Below, one piece after another: positions 22,693 to 35,400 of a stretch of 64,000 bases of DNA (its first letter is position 1; the number at the start of each line of letters is the position of its first letter). A program made the position numbers and the translations under genes. Source of the stretch: Citrus sinensis (taxonomy: Eukaryota; Streptophyta; Magnoliopsida; Sapindales; Rutaceae); the NCBI RefSeq assembly GCF_022201045.2, contig NC_068562.1, positions 9,902,001 to 9,966,000 on the forward strand. The letters run 5' to 3'. The notes below the pieces were generated by a model that had not been told where the DNA came from, ran no database searches, and saw nothing but the letters and a program-made list of their open reading frames with translations.

Positions 22693-23497
22693 CACCTATT
22701 TGTTTATGCTTTTTGCTTTAAGGAATTCGGTATGGATGGTTCTTGAAACCCGAACAATCTAAGTGGATGCTAACGGTAAGAATTAAAATAAACTTATTGT
22801 CCTGATATACTTAATCATATCCTTTACTTTTTGTAAGTATGTCTCTATATATTTTTCTTTTTTTTTATATATTCTATAGACACATGATTGACTACTAATT
22901 GAGAATCAATTTGAACTTCTAAGTGTTCGACATTCATATTTAAATAGAGGTGAAGCCCAGTAAGGACTACCTCATACTCAGCCTTATTATTGGTTACATT
23001 GAAGTCAAACAGTACTGATAAAGTAATATCATCGTTCTCAGGTGAATGCAGAATAATTCTAGCACTCTGATCTTTGCCGTTAGTTGCCCTGTCAACAAAT
23101 AGTTTTTAGATTAGTTGTGACATTTCTTGCATCAGTTCAGTTGATGAGTTTGTAGATACATTTTCAATCGTCATTACATCATCAGCCGCAAATTTTGTTA
23201 TAAAATCTATTACAACTTGACCCTTTCTTGGTGGACGTGGTCGGTATTCGATGTCAAACTCACTGAGTTCAATTGACCGCAACCGTGTGTGCTTGAAAAT
23301 ATAGTCAGAGTTTTCGTGCTACTACTATTAGAGCAAGTGTGAGCATTTCGATCAGAGGATAACGAGTTTCGGGGTCGGCAAATACTTTATTGACATAATA
23401 GACAGGTTTTTGAGTATTTTTGTCACACTGACTTACCAAAAGTGTACTAACCGCATGTTCGGAGATAGCTAGATGTAAAAATAAAGTTTCTCTGAGT

Positions 23498-25365
23498 CAG
23501 TGGCGGACCCAGGAAATAAATTCAGAAGGGGCTTAATATAAATTAATAAAAAAATCGACAAAATAACAAAAGCCAACTGAAAAAATAATAAGTAAAATAT
23601 TCACTTTTATTGACATAATCATTTTTAAAACTTCTTCAACCGTTTTCGACGTGTTTTTATATTTTGAAAACGTTGAATAATATCTTCATTGTCAATACAA
23701 GCAAATACATCTTTTTCTATGTATACAACTAAGTTATCATTCAGCCATTGATCACTCATCCGGTTTCGAAGTCAATTCTTCACAAAATTCATGGCTGAAG
23801 CTATAGGTAGAATTAAAGTCAATGTAACAAATTGGTAAACTAACGGGTACACTTTATCCTTTTTAGTCTTAACCATTGTCCTTACAAGTTCACCAACCCC
23901 TTTCAATTCTGAAAATTCTGCACTAGATCGTAAATCTGTAATGTATACATGAAGTTGCATATCAAGTGCTATAAGATCTATTGTAGAAAAATCTTTAGGA
24001 TAAAATTCAGCAAGTCGCAGTAATTTTTTCTTGTCAAAAGCTGCAAACAAATCATTTGGACATAGACAAGCCAAACAAATAAGCAACTCAGTATTTGACT
24101 CATTGAAATGATTTTTTAGCTCTTGAAGTTGCATGTCTAAGATAGCATAAAATAACTCAACTCGATACCGATGTAAATTTGTGATCTCTCGAGCTTTACG
24201 GCGTGATCGCCTTGAAATTAAAAACAAATCATCCATATCTAAAACATCGATATCATGCTTGCTACAGAAAGTAGAAACTTAACCAAATAAAGAATCCCAT
24301 CCACTATCTTTCAACTTTTGAAAGTTATGCTTATAAACTTCAACCAATTTTACAGCATTCAAAATATCTTGATCTTTCCTTTGTATTGCTCGTGACAAGT
24401 CATTTGCATAGCCAAAAATATTTTTCATTAAGAATAAACAAAATACGAAATCAAATGATTGCATCAACTTCAATAGCATCAACTTAAATTTCACAATAAG
24501 GCTAAATCCTAATAAAATAACGAACAAGAATAATTAATTTAATACAAATTTGATATTATAAAAATATTATTTGACAACACACTCAATGGGGCTCACGGGA
24601 AATATACATGATTGCAAATTTTACTTTTTCAATTGCTCATTTATTTGCATTAACAAAGTGATTGCTTTTATAATTTATATAATAAATTATACACCACTTT
24701 CATCATTTCACAGAGCACCCACTATCCCACCACTTTCCCTTTCAATTTGAATATTAAAGAATTGCTCACTTTTCACAAATCCACTTTTACTTTTGGAATT
24801 TTGTATATAGCTATCAGAATAAGAAGTGATGAACGAAGTTAGACAGATGCAGCACATTCATTCGGCCAAAATCATTAGTCAAACTTCAAAACAACATTCA
24901 AGCACAATACATGTTTCAATCTATGGCTGATCTAGAAAGGGATGAAATCATGAAAGGCTCAGCGATCGCGGCGACAGATAACAACGAGTTGGTGGCAGAC
25001 TAGCAGCAGGAATGGAAACGTTCGTCGGTGGCGGTGGCCAGTGTTTGTGATTTGGTGATTCACAGTTTCATGATTTTGGGATTTGTTTTTTTATTCCTTT
25101 AATTTTTTTATTATTAATATAAAAAGATGAGTTTTGTAAGTTAGTTTTAAATTAGAATTTGATTAAATTAAAAAGTTTTTATTATTTAAATGGATTTAAT
25201 TTAAAAGCCCAAAATACTTTATTTTTGTTGAGAAAAGTCCAAATTATTTAATATATTAGTGTTGGACTTAATAATTAGAAGGGGCTTTACGGGCTAAATT
25301 TAAAAAAATTTTAAGGTTCAGAGGGGGCTTAAGCCCCTCCTGGGCCTTAATTGGGTCCGCTCATA
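23498..25365 (-). mobile_element. hAT transposon inserted in the gypsy polymerase, 1868 bp
   Basis: Flanked by perfect 8-bp direct repeats CTCTGAGT (23490-23497 and 25366-25373). The ends are imperfect inverted repeats: CAGTGGCGGACCC at the left, and GGGTCCGCTCATA at the right. Both sides of the insertion belong to the same gypsy polymerase, so the order of events is clear. It carries the 3' part of a broken transposase. Confidence 0.9.
23625..24527 (-). pseudogene. hAT transposase C-terminal part (ZMYM1/TTF-type), broken
   Basis: Minus strand. Part one, about 24527-24279, contains the N-side of the remaining domain (FGYANDLSRAIQRKDQDILNA). Part two, 24236-23772, has FSELKGVGELVRTMVKTKK and YPLVYQFVTLTLILP, followed by the dimerisation motif, where the expected TVERAFS-like residues are missing and PIAS joins AMNFVKN. 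An in-frame TGA at 23772-23774 replaces what is usually an Arg codon in KNRLRNRM. The frame then continues (LRNRMSDQWLNDNLVVYIEK) to a TAA at 23625-23627. The catalytic N-terminal half is absent. It resembles plant hAT proteins annotated as zinc finger MYM-type 1-like. Confidence 0.8.
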
Positions 25366-25373
25366 CTCTGAGT

Positions 25374-25870
25374 ATTGGTTTTGCCAATGTTAGTGAGTTT
25401 TCCAAGTACTCTTTTATTTGCCTTTTCATAATTGCTATCCCAACTAAAATTATGACTTTTTTTTTTTTTCTGATATCGGAGAATGGGTGGTGTTTCTCCA
25501 TTGATTGAGAGATGGAACTATTTAATGCCGTGATCCCTCCAGTGAGACTTTGTACTTTTTTTATTGTCCAAAGAGATTTGAGGTCAAGCACAGCGCGGAT
25601 CTTAGTAAGATTAACTTCAATGCCTCTTTGGGTTACCATGAATCCTAGGAATTTGTTTGAAAGAAACTCTAAGGGTGGGATTGAGATGCATTTGAAATTA
25701 TTGAGGAATGTCAAAAGTAACACGTAAATTAATGCTTGATCCTCGGCTGTGAGGGATTTAGTAATCATGTCGTTTACATATACTTCCATTGTTTTTACTA
25801 TCAAAGGCTTAAACATATAGTTGACAAACCTCTGATATGTTGCACCAGTATTTTTTAGGCCAAAAGGCAT
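25374..25870 (-). pseudogene. Gypsy reverse transcriptase fragment with YVND box
   Basis: The longest open piece of the gypsy element at 22870-29290. It covers the RT palm and connection (MPFGLKNTGATYQRF, MEVYVNDMITKS, FLGFMVTQRGIEVN). The second residue after Val in the metal-binding box is Asn. The frame ends inside the following hAT insertion. Confidence 0.85.
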
Positions 25871-28800
25871 GACCTTATAGTAGTATAGACCTTAGTTTGT
25901 GATGAAGGCTATATATTCTTGATCATGTTCATCCATTCAGATTTGATTATATCCAAAGAATGCATCCATGAAGCTTAATAGTGCATGATCTGCTGTTGCA
26001 TCTACCAGCTGATCAACTTAATTTAGGAAGTGGGTAACTATCCTTAAGACATGCTCGATTTAGGTCGGTAAAGTCAATACACATTCGCGCACTTTCCGTT
26101 AGCCTTTTTTACTAGGATGGCGTTTGCGATCTATTCGGGATAATGGACTTCAAGGATGAAATCACCAGCTAAGAGCTTATTGACGTCTTTTTGAATGGTT
26201 TGATAGCAATCTTGATTAAATGAATGATGTCGTTTTACAATCAGTCTAAAGCTCGAGTCAATGGATAACTTGTGGCAGAGAATGCTCAGGTCAATACCAG
26301 GCATGTCAACAAGACTTCAAACAAGTATATCTATGTAATCAATCAATAGTTGTTTTAGTTGTTCAGTAAGGTCTGAACTTAGTAAACCTCTAATCTTGAC
26401 TTTTTTATAGTTAGATCATGTTTGAATGGATAGATGATGTCTATGTCTTTAGTGATAAGATTCCTTGGTTAATGCCAAAAGATCAGCCAACAAATTATAA
26501 ATCATATCTTCAATCAGCAAAATCATCTCATCAAAGTTGCTTATATCAAGGACTCCTTGACAAGCTCTCAAACGGTCACAATATCCCATAATTTAATCAA
26601 TTTAATAGAAGGTTCCTAAACTGACGTAATTATGTCTTTCCCTAGTTGATACCTTCTCTTTGTATATAAATTAGAATTGTAATCATCACTAAAGTGAGTG
26701 AGCAATATCACATTTCTTTGGCAATTATCTTGCATATTATTTCTTTATTTAGCAGGTTCTTTGCATTTGAGTTTGTTGGCTAGCCCAAGATCAATAGAGT
26801 CAATATTGAACATAGAGTTGGATAACCGAGATCGTTTCTGGGCTCCAGTAGAAGCAACGCAGTATGTTTGTTTAGAAGATGTTACATAAAAACTTCAAGC
26901 AATTTTCTGATTTCCAACCATTACCCTGACGGTATCATCGGTTGGAATTTAGGTTTCAGATAATTGATGGACATGGCTGCGCGAGATACCTCCATAAATG
27001 GTCGGCCTAATAGATTCTGATAAGTCATTGGGGTGTCAACCACAATGAAATCTATCATCCATGTTTAATCCGAGGTGTATCATCTATAGTTATTAGTAGG
27101 CGGATTTTGCCTAACAGGTATAGACAACTTTCACCAAACACGTATAGAGGGGTGTGTATAGGTTCAAGTCCGGTATATTTTTAAACAAAATATCAACGGA
27201 GCTGAGCTGCCAGGGTCAATAAAGACCTTGTCGAGGATTATACCTGCCATGACCATTTACCACCAAAGTGTCATCATGAGGATATGAGATGCTTTTTGAG
27301 TCTTCTTGATAGGGACAGAACTATACTTCATTATTTTAGTTGGTGAAATGATCATAAAATTGGGTGTCAAAGAGTATTGTGCATACTGCTTTCTAGTATG
27401 ATTAGAGTCCCTTGATAGGAATGGTCCACTGGATATGATCATGGTGTGATTATGGTCCATATGTTTTCCCTCTGTTTGCTCATCTTCAATGATCATGGTG
27501 TGATTCAGATAATTGTTTTTAAATAACCATTTGAGTTGTTAATGGAAAGCAATGCACATGTTGGTGTCATGATCAATGTTTTGATGAAAAACGCAATGCT
27601 TATTAATATTTCCTCGTTAGTCCAGAGATAACTTCATTTTCCTTGATGGCTGCAAAAAGTTGTTCCATTGAAACCTTGAATGCAGTAATTTCTGCTACTG
27701 AGGATAATTGAGCAACTCGTCTCGTTTTTTCAGGAGCATCCTCTTTAGTGGATGCCGGTTTGAAGTTATCCCTTCGATCTGGTTCTTTTGTTAATAGGGA
27801 AAATCCTCTTTCATTCTCCCAATCTCTTGGTAGAGGGCTTTTCTTTTTTCTCATCACTTTGATTATTAAATCGACAATCATTACATCCCCATTTGTTAGT
27901 GGCTTTTGTTGGATTTTGAGCACAGAATTGATCATTATCAAACTCTTTCTAATGCTTTCTGTACCTTTTTTCTTCTTCCAAAATAACATGTCTTCTAGCA
28001 TGCTTATGTGCCATTGGATGTTATCCACATTGTGTTCTGTTAAGTAATACTATAATCGGTTGCATTGCAGACCGTTCTTGAGACTTTCAAGGGCTTCGTG
28101 AAATTGATACGTCTCTACATTAAGGACGATAGTGTGGTACATTTCGATATAACTACGAAGAGTTTCAATTTGACCTTGAGTCATGGTTCATAAGATGCTG
28201 ACGCCTTTCTGTGATACGGCCATAACTTGAAAGAATTGAGCAACAGTGTGTGCTAGCTGCTGGAGAAAATGGATGCTGTTACGGGGTAAAGTACGAAGCC
28301 ATATAACAACTGTTCTTCCCAAGGTAAGTGGGAAAGGCTTGTGTATTGCCTCTCCTTGTATACCTCGTACTTTCATGATTGGTTGATACTTTTTAACGTG
28401 AACTTTGGGGTCAGTCATTTCTATTTATATCTCTATCGTGGGCATGACGAATTCGGACCGGAGATCAAGACTTTAAATTTCTGGGGCAAAAGATGATTCA
28501 TCAAATGATATAACATCGGGTTGATCCAATCTCATTGTTTGATTTCATCCATTGCGTGCTAAAGGCCTTGAACATTTTAATGTAGGCATTCATTGTCTTC
28601 ATCTAAATCTGCTTTTGTTCATTGCCACTTAGGATTCATTGAGGATGGCTATCGATGGTTGCATAAGAAGCAGAGGAATGAATGCTTATAGGTTGGGAAT
28701 ACGTGGGAGCAGAATAGGTGCATTGTAGTAATTCAGCATATGCATGACTGAGACGTCGATTATTATCCCGAGGATGTGGTAGATCAGAATAGACCTTTTG

Positions 28801-29296
28801 CTTCCCTTTTTTTGTTGTGGTATACCTTTGATGATCGTGATGCCTATTGCTTTCATGCCCCTGATCATGTAGTTAGAGGTCGTCGTATCGATGTTTCTTA
28901 TCAGGCCTACTAATTATAAGCTCTCAAGTTTGATGTCTGTTATTTGTACGATTGTGCTCATCGTAGGTTTTATCATGCCAATCTTTTGTATGACGCTTGG
29001 TTGAGCGAAGCTTCTCTATGAGTTGTTGTATCGTTCGTCATTGACAGCACGTTCGAATTATTCTCGTCACTGATGCATGTCCTTGGATTAAGGAACTAGT
29101 TCATCTTCAACTGGATGCCTGTCATCCTTGGGATTATTGATGCCAACATATTCAGGAGGATCTAAGAGGACAATGACATTCAAGTTTTGAGGCGATTGTT
29201 TTGAGGTAATTGCAGGGGCCATACGCACTTTTCAGGAAACAAGGCTTTTGTCCAAGTTATCTGCACAGATAGAGCCAACTATTGACACCAAATTCG

Positions 29297-29700
29297 TGTG
29301 TTGGATTGATCAGGTTAATAGGAAGGTTGGGCTTCAATGATGCTGCTGGACAAAAGAAATCTCGAGCTTTAAGTTCGACGTCCTTATTTGCAAAACAAGG
29401 AAATCGTAAGGGCGCTGGTCAGGGATCGAGAATTGTCGAGATAACAACTTAAGAGAAAGAGAGCTTTTGTTTTAGTTCTTGTCTTTTGATGCCTGGGAAT
29501 TCAAGTACCTACCTGACAGGTGGGGTGGTCCTTTTATAAGGAGACATTTTTAAATCCATATCGCGTTAGAATATCTTAAGGAGGTGACTCGTATGCAGCT
29601 TATATATAGTTGAGGTCCGAGAATAATATAATTATAACCGTATTGGGTTTTCCTACCCGATGAAAGTGGTCAACAGTTATGTGTGCAAGGCAACAAAATT
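29297..29700 (-). repeat. Remnant 5' LTR of the minus-strand gypsy element
   Basis: It lies next to a decayed primer-site region (minus strand TTTGGTGTCAATAG near 29280) and has a minus-strand TATA box (TTATAAAAGG, about 29528-29537). Boundaries are approximate. Confidence 0.5.
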
Positions 29701-29729
29701 TTTTATCTTACTATTCTGGAGATTTAACT

Positions 29730-30220
29730 TCAACTAGCGCACGTTATTCCAACAACGAAATTGCAGAGCTTGGATCTTTACTCGAACAGTTTCACTGGCT
29801 CTCTTTCAGACATACTGAGGGAACTGAAGCAATTGCAATTCCTGTATGATCATTTCCCCAGTTATTATTATTAGAACGATTATTTAATGCCGTTCAGTCA
29901 TCTTCGGTATGGTTGTTAGCTTCATTTATTTACTTATAAAGACATTCATTTCTCACTAGAAGGTAGAAGGTAGAAGCTAGAAATCGATGGATCAATGACT
30001 TTTTTTTTTTTTTTTTTTTTGCCCTTTTTAGTTTACAGCTTGCAATCTCTGGTAAGTATTGATAGCGCCTTAAATGAATACAAAAAATAAAGTAGTTTTT
30101 TCTTTGTTTGCCAACTGCATTTTTTTTAACAACTTAAATCAATGCTGTGTAGTTACAGGAAAGCCTTGCCCCAGACCTCTGCCATTTTCTCCTCCACCTC
30201 CATTTAGTACAACATTCCAA
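29730..30220 (+). pseudogene. SERK-like LRR kinase relic 1
   Basis: Two exon relics in order. At 29759-29848 an LRR reads LQSLDLYSNSFTGSLSDIL, close to the SERK LRR (LVSLDLYLNSFTGPIPD). At about 30140-30212 a piece reads VVTGKPCPRPLPFSPPPPF, close to the SERK Ser-Pro-Pro domain. Between them lie a T22-type homopolymer and intron-like sequence that also occurs at 52720-52860. There is no kinase. Homology is by motif recognition only. Confidence 0.65.
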
Positions 30221-30971
30221 TAACTTCTTCTGATAGAGAAATTTTAGAATACATCAAAGACACTATGTCAATCATACAACAAGCAAATAATGTTATGATA
30301 TATATGTATTTGTTTTAAAAAATCATCATACAAATAGTGAGTATATTAAATTCAATTACACATGTCATGCATGCATTAATTAATTGTAATACATCAAAAA
30401 TATTCTAGATTCCTCATCCGGGTAATATCTCATATATCTTCGCTCACTTTATTTGTTTGTCGATCTTATCGATTTTAATTTTTATTGCCATAACAACTAC
30501 GAAAGTATATATTTTCCCAGTCAAGTCAATCAGTCTTCTGAGTCACTCACCACATTAATAAATCGGTTTAATGTCACCGTTCGATTGTCTCCCATTTTGC
30601 AAGTCGTTACTTCTGAGTAGGGTTATAAGGATTGAAAAAAATGTTAAATTTGGGGCCATAGAAGCACGCATAACTAATTAATGGGCCACTAGTTTCTTTT
30701 TCATGAAAATAAAATTTTTGGGGAGAGATTGAAAAAACGTCAATTCATAAATGAGTGTCCCTCCCAAATACAATTCAAGCCATGCGATTTCTCTTGTTAT
30801 ACTGCACTTCGAATCCTTAAATTCCTTTCTCTCTTTGATGTAATATTTGAACAATGTGCATTGAACTTTTCATTAAAATAAACATTGTCTAGTTGTTGAG
30901 AAAGAATTACGTTAAAATGTTCAATTTAATTTTGATATGTGAGAGAGAGGGATGAGGGCGTCTAAATAAAT
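30221..30971. other. Non-coding, part of a dispersed duplicated block
   Basis: AT-rich. The 30545-30730 part (ATCGGTTTAATGTCACC, GATTGTCTCCC, TTAATGGGCCACTAGTTTCTT) matches 58645-58830 with scattered changes. No gene. Confidence 0.6.
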
Positions 30972-31096
30972 TAATGCTGTGTTTACTTTTTAAATTGGAG
31001 TGGGAATCATTGGATTAGAAGTGTGGAGTGAGAGTGGGAGTAGGGTGTTTACTTAGACTAAATGAAAGTATGGATTGTCAATCAGAATCCCAATTA

Positions 31097-31918
31097 TGTT
31101 GGTGGTAAATTTTGTGGGGAATGACAAATGTAGAGAAATACAACAATAATGGTGGAACTTTATTATGTAAAATAATGTGTTTACAACTAACTCTGTATGT
31201 AGGAAGAAACTGCAGAAATTTTGTGTGCTTCAAGGCACGTTACAAATGTCGCTTTCCTTAAGACGTTATTTGCCCCCACCAATTGAGTGATGCACATGGG
31301 TTAAGCAAATACGCCTCCAGGATACAATGAAGCACTTGTTTGTTTGCTTGCGTTGTGCATCGACGAAAGCAAACTAGAATACTCTTGAATGTTGCAAGCC
31401 TACCAAGAAACAATATATTGTTCCTGCAGAAAACAATATATTGGAATGTGAATGCACAAAAGAAATGGGTGTTTTGTGTTGAGATTCGTACTAGAAAGGA
31501 ATGCTAAGAAAAGAGTGGTGTAGGATCATTCATTTCATGTCTAAATGGCTTAAACATGACCCCTATTTATAGATATACTTGTGCCCCCTCATTTGGGTTA
31601 TCATCTTTCATGATACCCCTTCATTCATGGCCATTGGATCTAGATTTGATTTTAATCAATGGTCTAAATTGAACCATCACCATTTCAAATGAAATGTCAC
31701 CATGAAATGATGCATCTCTAAGTGAAATGTTGCCATGAAAAGTTATATCATTTAGTAAAAGGATACCTTTTCTACAAGACATAATTAAATGGACATGTCC
31801 TTACAACAAGACATCATTTAATTAGACAAGTCTTTAGTGAAAGGTACCTTTTCTATAAGGCACAATTAATAGGACATGTCTTTACCATAAGACACAATTA
31901 TTTTGAAAATTTCCAACA
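31097..31918 (-). repeat. 3' LTR of the young copia element
   Basis: Same 822 bp as the 5' LTR except two substitutions. On the minus strand U3 begins at 31918 and carries repeated GGACATGTC-TTAC / AAGACA units (about 31740-31910); the TATA box CTATAAATA lies near 31564-31572. Confidence 0.95.
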
Positions 31919-31935
31919 ATCCCCCACCATTTTCA
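31919..31935 (-). other. Polypurine tract of the copia element
   Basis: The minus strand reads GAAAATGGTGGGGGAT directly before the 3' LTR. Confidence 0.8.
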
Positions 31936-32455
31936 AAATAAATGAATTTGGCAAAATGATCTTGCACAGGCTTGGAAAACTTAGGCATAGATGAAGGTGT
32001 CTTTTGGACTTGAACCTTCACTTAGTGACAATACATCAAAGTTAATCAAAGTGGCATGGTAGGCAAGCTTTGAACCAGCAACCTTAATCGACTAACCGGA
32101 TATATCTCACACATAAGTTTTCAAATTCTCAAGTATTCCTTAGCCGACACGTGGATTGGCCCTGTGTCTATATCCTGTTTTCATGAGCGCTTTAGTAACT
32201 AGCCAAGTTACATAGGAAGCGGCACCACCTCCTACACTCACATAGGTGGACTTATCTAGAATGTCCCTGTAACTAAAACATTTATAAGTCCATTAAAAGC
32301 TAAGTAGCTTAACTTTTTCCATATGTTACAGGTATCAAGCACTAACCTTTGGGACGCATCTAAAAATATTATAGTGCTTGCTATCACAACATATGATGTA
32401 CTTTTGCTCATTGAACCCAAGATCTTGATATTTCAAGTGTTGGGTTGAGTTTCCA

Positions 32456-35400
32456 TCATTGGTGATAAGATGATGCTGGCTTCAGTCCCATCCCCTTAGA
32501 AGTTTTAAATACAATATCCCTTGCAAGGCCTTTAGTTAAGGGGTCTGCCAAATTTTGGCATGATTTCACAAAGTCAATTGTGATTACTCCATCTGTAAGT
32601 AATTGTCTTACATAACTATGTCTTAGACCAATGTGCCTAGACTTTCCATTATAGATTTGACTATATGCTCTTGATAAAGTTGCCTCACTATCACAGTGAA
32701 TAGATACAGGAGGCATTGGTTTAGACCAAATAGGAATTTCTATAAGCAAATTCCTTAACCATTCAGCTTCCTTGCAACATGAAGCCAAAGCTACAAATTC
32801 TGCAGCCATGGTGGAGTCTGCTATACAAGTTTGCTTCTTTGAGCCCCATGAAATAGCTCCTCCACCAAGATTAAAAATCCAACCACTTGTGGATGTATGA
32901 TCATCTCGATCAGTAATCCAACTAGCATCCGAAAATCCTTCCAAAACTGAAGGATATCCAGTGTAGTATATACCATAATCCATTGTATGTTTTAAATATT
33001 TTAGAATTCTGTACACTGCTTGCCAGTGTGCTTGGCTTGGATTACTAGTATATCTACTGAGCTTTCCAACAGCGAAAGCAATAACAGGCCTAGTACAAGT
33101 CATTGCGTACATAAGACATCCAATAATACGTGCATATTCTAATTGGGATACTGATCTGCCAGTGTTAGGATACAGTCTTATGTTTGAATCAAAAGGTGTT
33201 GACACAGACTTACAATCATAATAATAAAATTTCTTTAAAATTTTCTCAATATAATGTGATTGGGTCAATACTAGGCCATTCTCATTTTTTATAATTTTAA
33301 TCCCCAAAATCACATCAGCAAGTCCCATGTCTTTCATATCAAAATTAGATGACAATAATAATTTAGTGAGTTCAATGCTCTCACTATCAGTACAAAAAAT
33401 TAACATGTCATCTACATATAAACAAATAATCACACCTTTATTTCCATTGAATCTGCTATAGACACATTTATCAGATTCATGAATATTAAATCCATTTGAG
33501 ACAATCACTTTGTCAAACTTTTCGTGCCACTGCTTTGGAGCTTGTTTAAGACCATATAAAGACTTGACTAGTTTACAAACTTTATGTTCTTGTCCTGGCA
33601 TAACAAACCCTTCTGGTTGTTTCATGTAAATTTCCTCATCTAATTCTCCATTTAAGAAAGCTGTTTTTACATCCATTTGATGGATTTCAAATTGATAAAT
33701 TGAAGCCAAAGCAATCAAGACTCTAATAGTAGCAATTCTTGCAACAGGTGCATAAGTATCAAAATAATCAAGGCCTTCTTTTTGTGTAAAGCCTTTTGCT
33801 ACTAGTCTTGCTTTAAATCTTTCAATTGTTCCATCAACTTTCTTCTTCTTTTTGAAAATCCATTTACAACCTATAGGATTAGAGCCAGGAGGTAAATCAA
33901 CTAATTTCCAAGTCTTATTACCCACAATAGAGTCCATTTCATCATTAATGGCCTCTTTCCAAAAAGCAGCATCTTGAGACTTCATTGCCTCTTCATAGGT
34001 GAGGGGATCAGACTCTATAGTAGATGTGATCATGGTCTGTTTTGATTGTGAGTCTCTTGTCCCTTCAACTAAATAAACTATAAAATCTGGTCCAAAAGAT
34101 TTTAGAGTCCTTATTCTTTTACTTCTTCTCAAATGATTTTGCTCATTATTAGCATTACGCTTTTGACCAATTTCTATTTGTTTATCATTCTCTTGAGAAT
34201 CAATACTTTTTGGTATAGTGGAAAATCTATTTTCATAGAATATTGCATCTCTAGATTCCACTATAGTATTGATCTCAACAAAGCTATTAGGTTCTGTTAC
34301 AAGAAACCTATAAGCTTTACTATGCTCTGCATATCCCAAGAATATGCATTCAATGCCCCTTTCTCCTAATTTCTTTATCTTAGGTTCTGGTAGTCTTACA
34401 ATGGCTCGACAACCCCAAACTCTTAGATAAGAAAGATTAGGCTTTTTCTTTTTCCATAATTCATATGGAGTCACCTTTGTTTTCTTATTAGGCACTCTAT
34501 TTAAGATATGACATGCAGTTAAAATAGCTTCACCCCAAAAACCTTTACCAAGCCCAGCATTAAAAAGCATAGCATTAACCATTTCTATTAATGTCCTATT
34601 TTTCCTTTCAGCTACACCATTTTGTTGTGGAGTATATGCAGTGCTAGTTTCGTGTACAATGCCAACAGATTCACAAAAATCAGAAAAAGCATATTCACCT
34701 CCTTTATCACTTCTAAGGCATTTAATTTTAGTGTCACAAAAATTCTCAACTTCATTTTTATAAGTTTTAAATTTTTCTAACACTTGATCTTTAGAATGTA
34801 ATAAATACACATAGCAATATTTTGAAAAATCATCAATAAATGTTACAAAATATTTTTTACCACCTTTAGAAGGATTACTATGCATATCACACACATCGCT
34901 ATGAATTAAATGCAATAAAGAAGATATTTTTTCAATTTTTGGAAAAGGAGATCTTGTGATTTTAGTTTGTGCACATACTTTACATTTTTCATGCATATCA
35001 TTTTCATGCTTAGGAATTAATTCTAAATTAGCCATATCATGCAATCTTCTAACATTCACATGTCCTAAACGATTATGCCACAAAGATAATGAATCAACCA
35101 TATAAGCAGAAGAAACATTCATATTATTGATATTGAGTTTAAACATTCCTTCATACATGTATCCTTTCCCAACAAAGGTACCACCCTTAGATAATATAAA
35201 CTTGTTTGACTCAAAAACAAGTTTGAAGCCAAACTTATTAAGAAGGCTACCAGATACAAGGTTTTTCCTAACTTCAGGAACATGATAAACATCTGTAAGA
35301 GTTAAAGTTTTTCCGGAAGTGAACTCTAGTTGCACATTGCCTTTTCCTTTAACTATTGCAGTGGAGGAATTTCCCATGTAAAGAACACTTCCATCATCCA

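Larger units (their letters stand above)
22870..29290 (-). pseudogene. Decayed Ty3/gypsy element, gag to RNase H
   Basis: Minus-strand order: 5' LTR (about 29297-29700), gag near 28000-28420 (SDP-like start DPKVHVKKYQPIMKVRG, FPLTLGR, LPRNSI), a C-x-F-H-x4-H-x3-C-like relic near 27560, reverse transcriptase at about 26300-25374 (MPFGLKNTGATYQRFVNYMF), RT/RNase H joint at 23490-23250 (SEHAVSTLLV, KPVYYVNKVFADPETRYP) and RNase H near 22930 (TNNKAEYE). The catalytic YVDD box is YVND (GAC to AAC near 25786), so the polymerase would be dead even without its many stops and shifts. No integrase is left. The NNxAEYE and GATYQR style suggests the Tat/Ogre side of gypsy. A hAT element interrupts it at 23498-25365. 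Confidence 0.85.
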
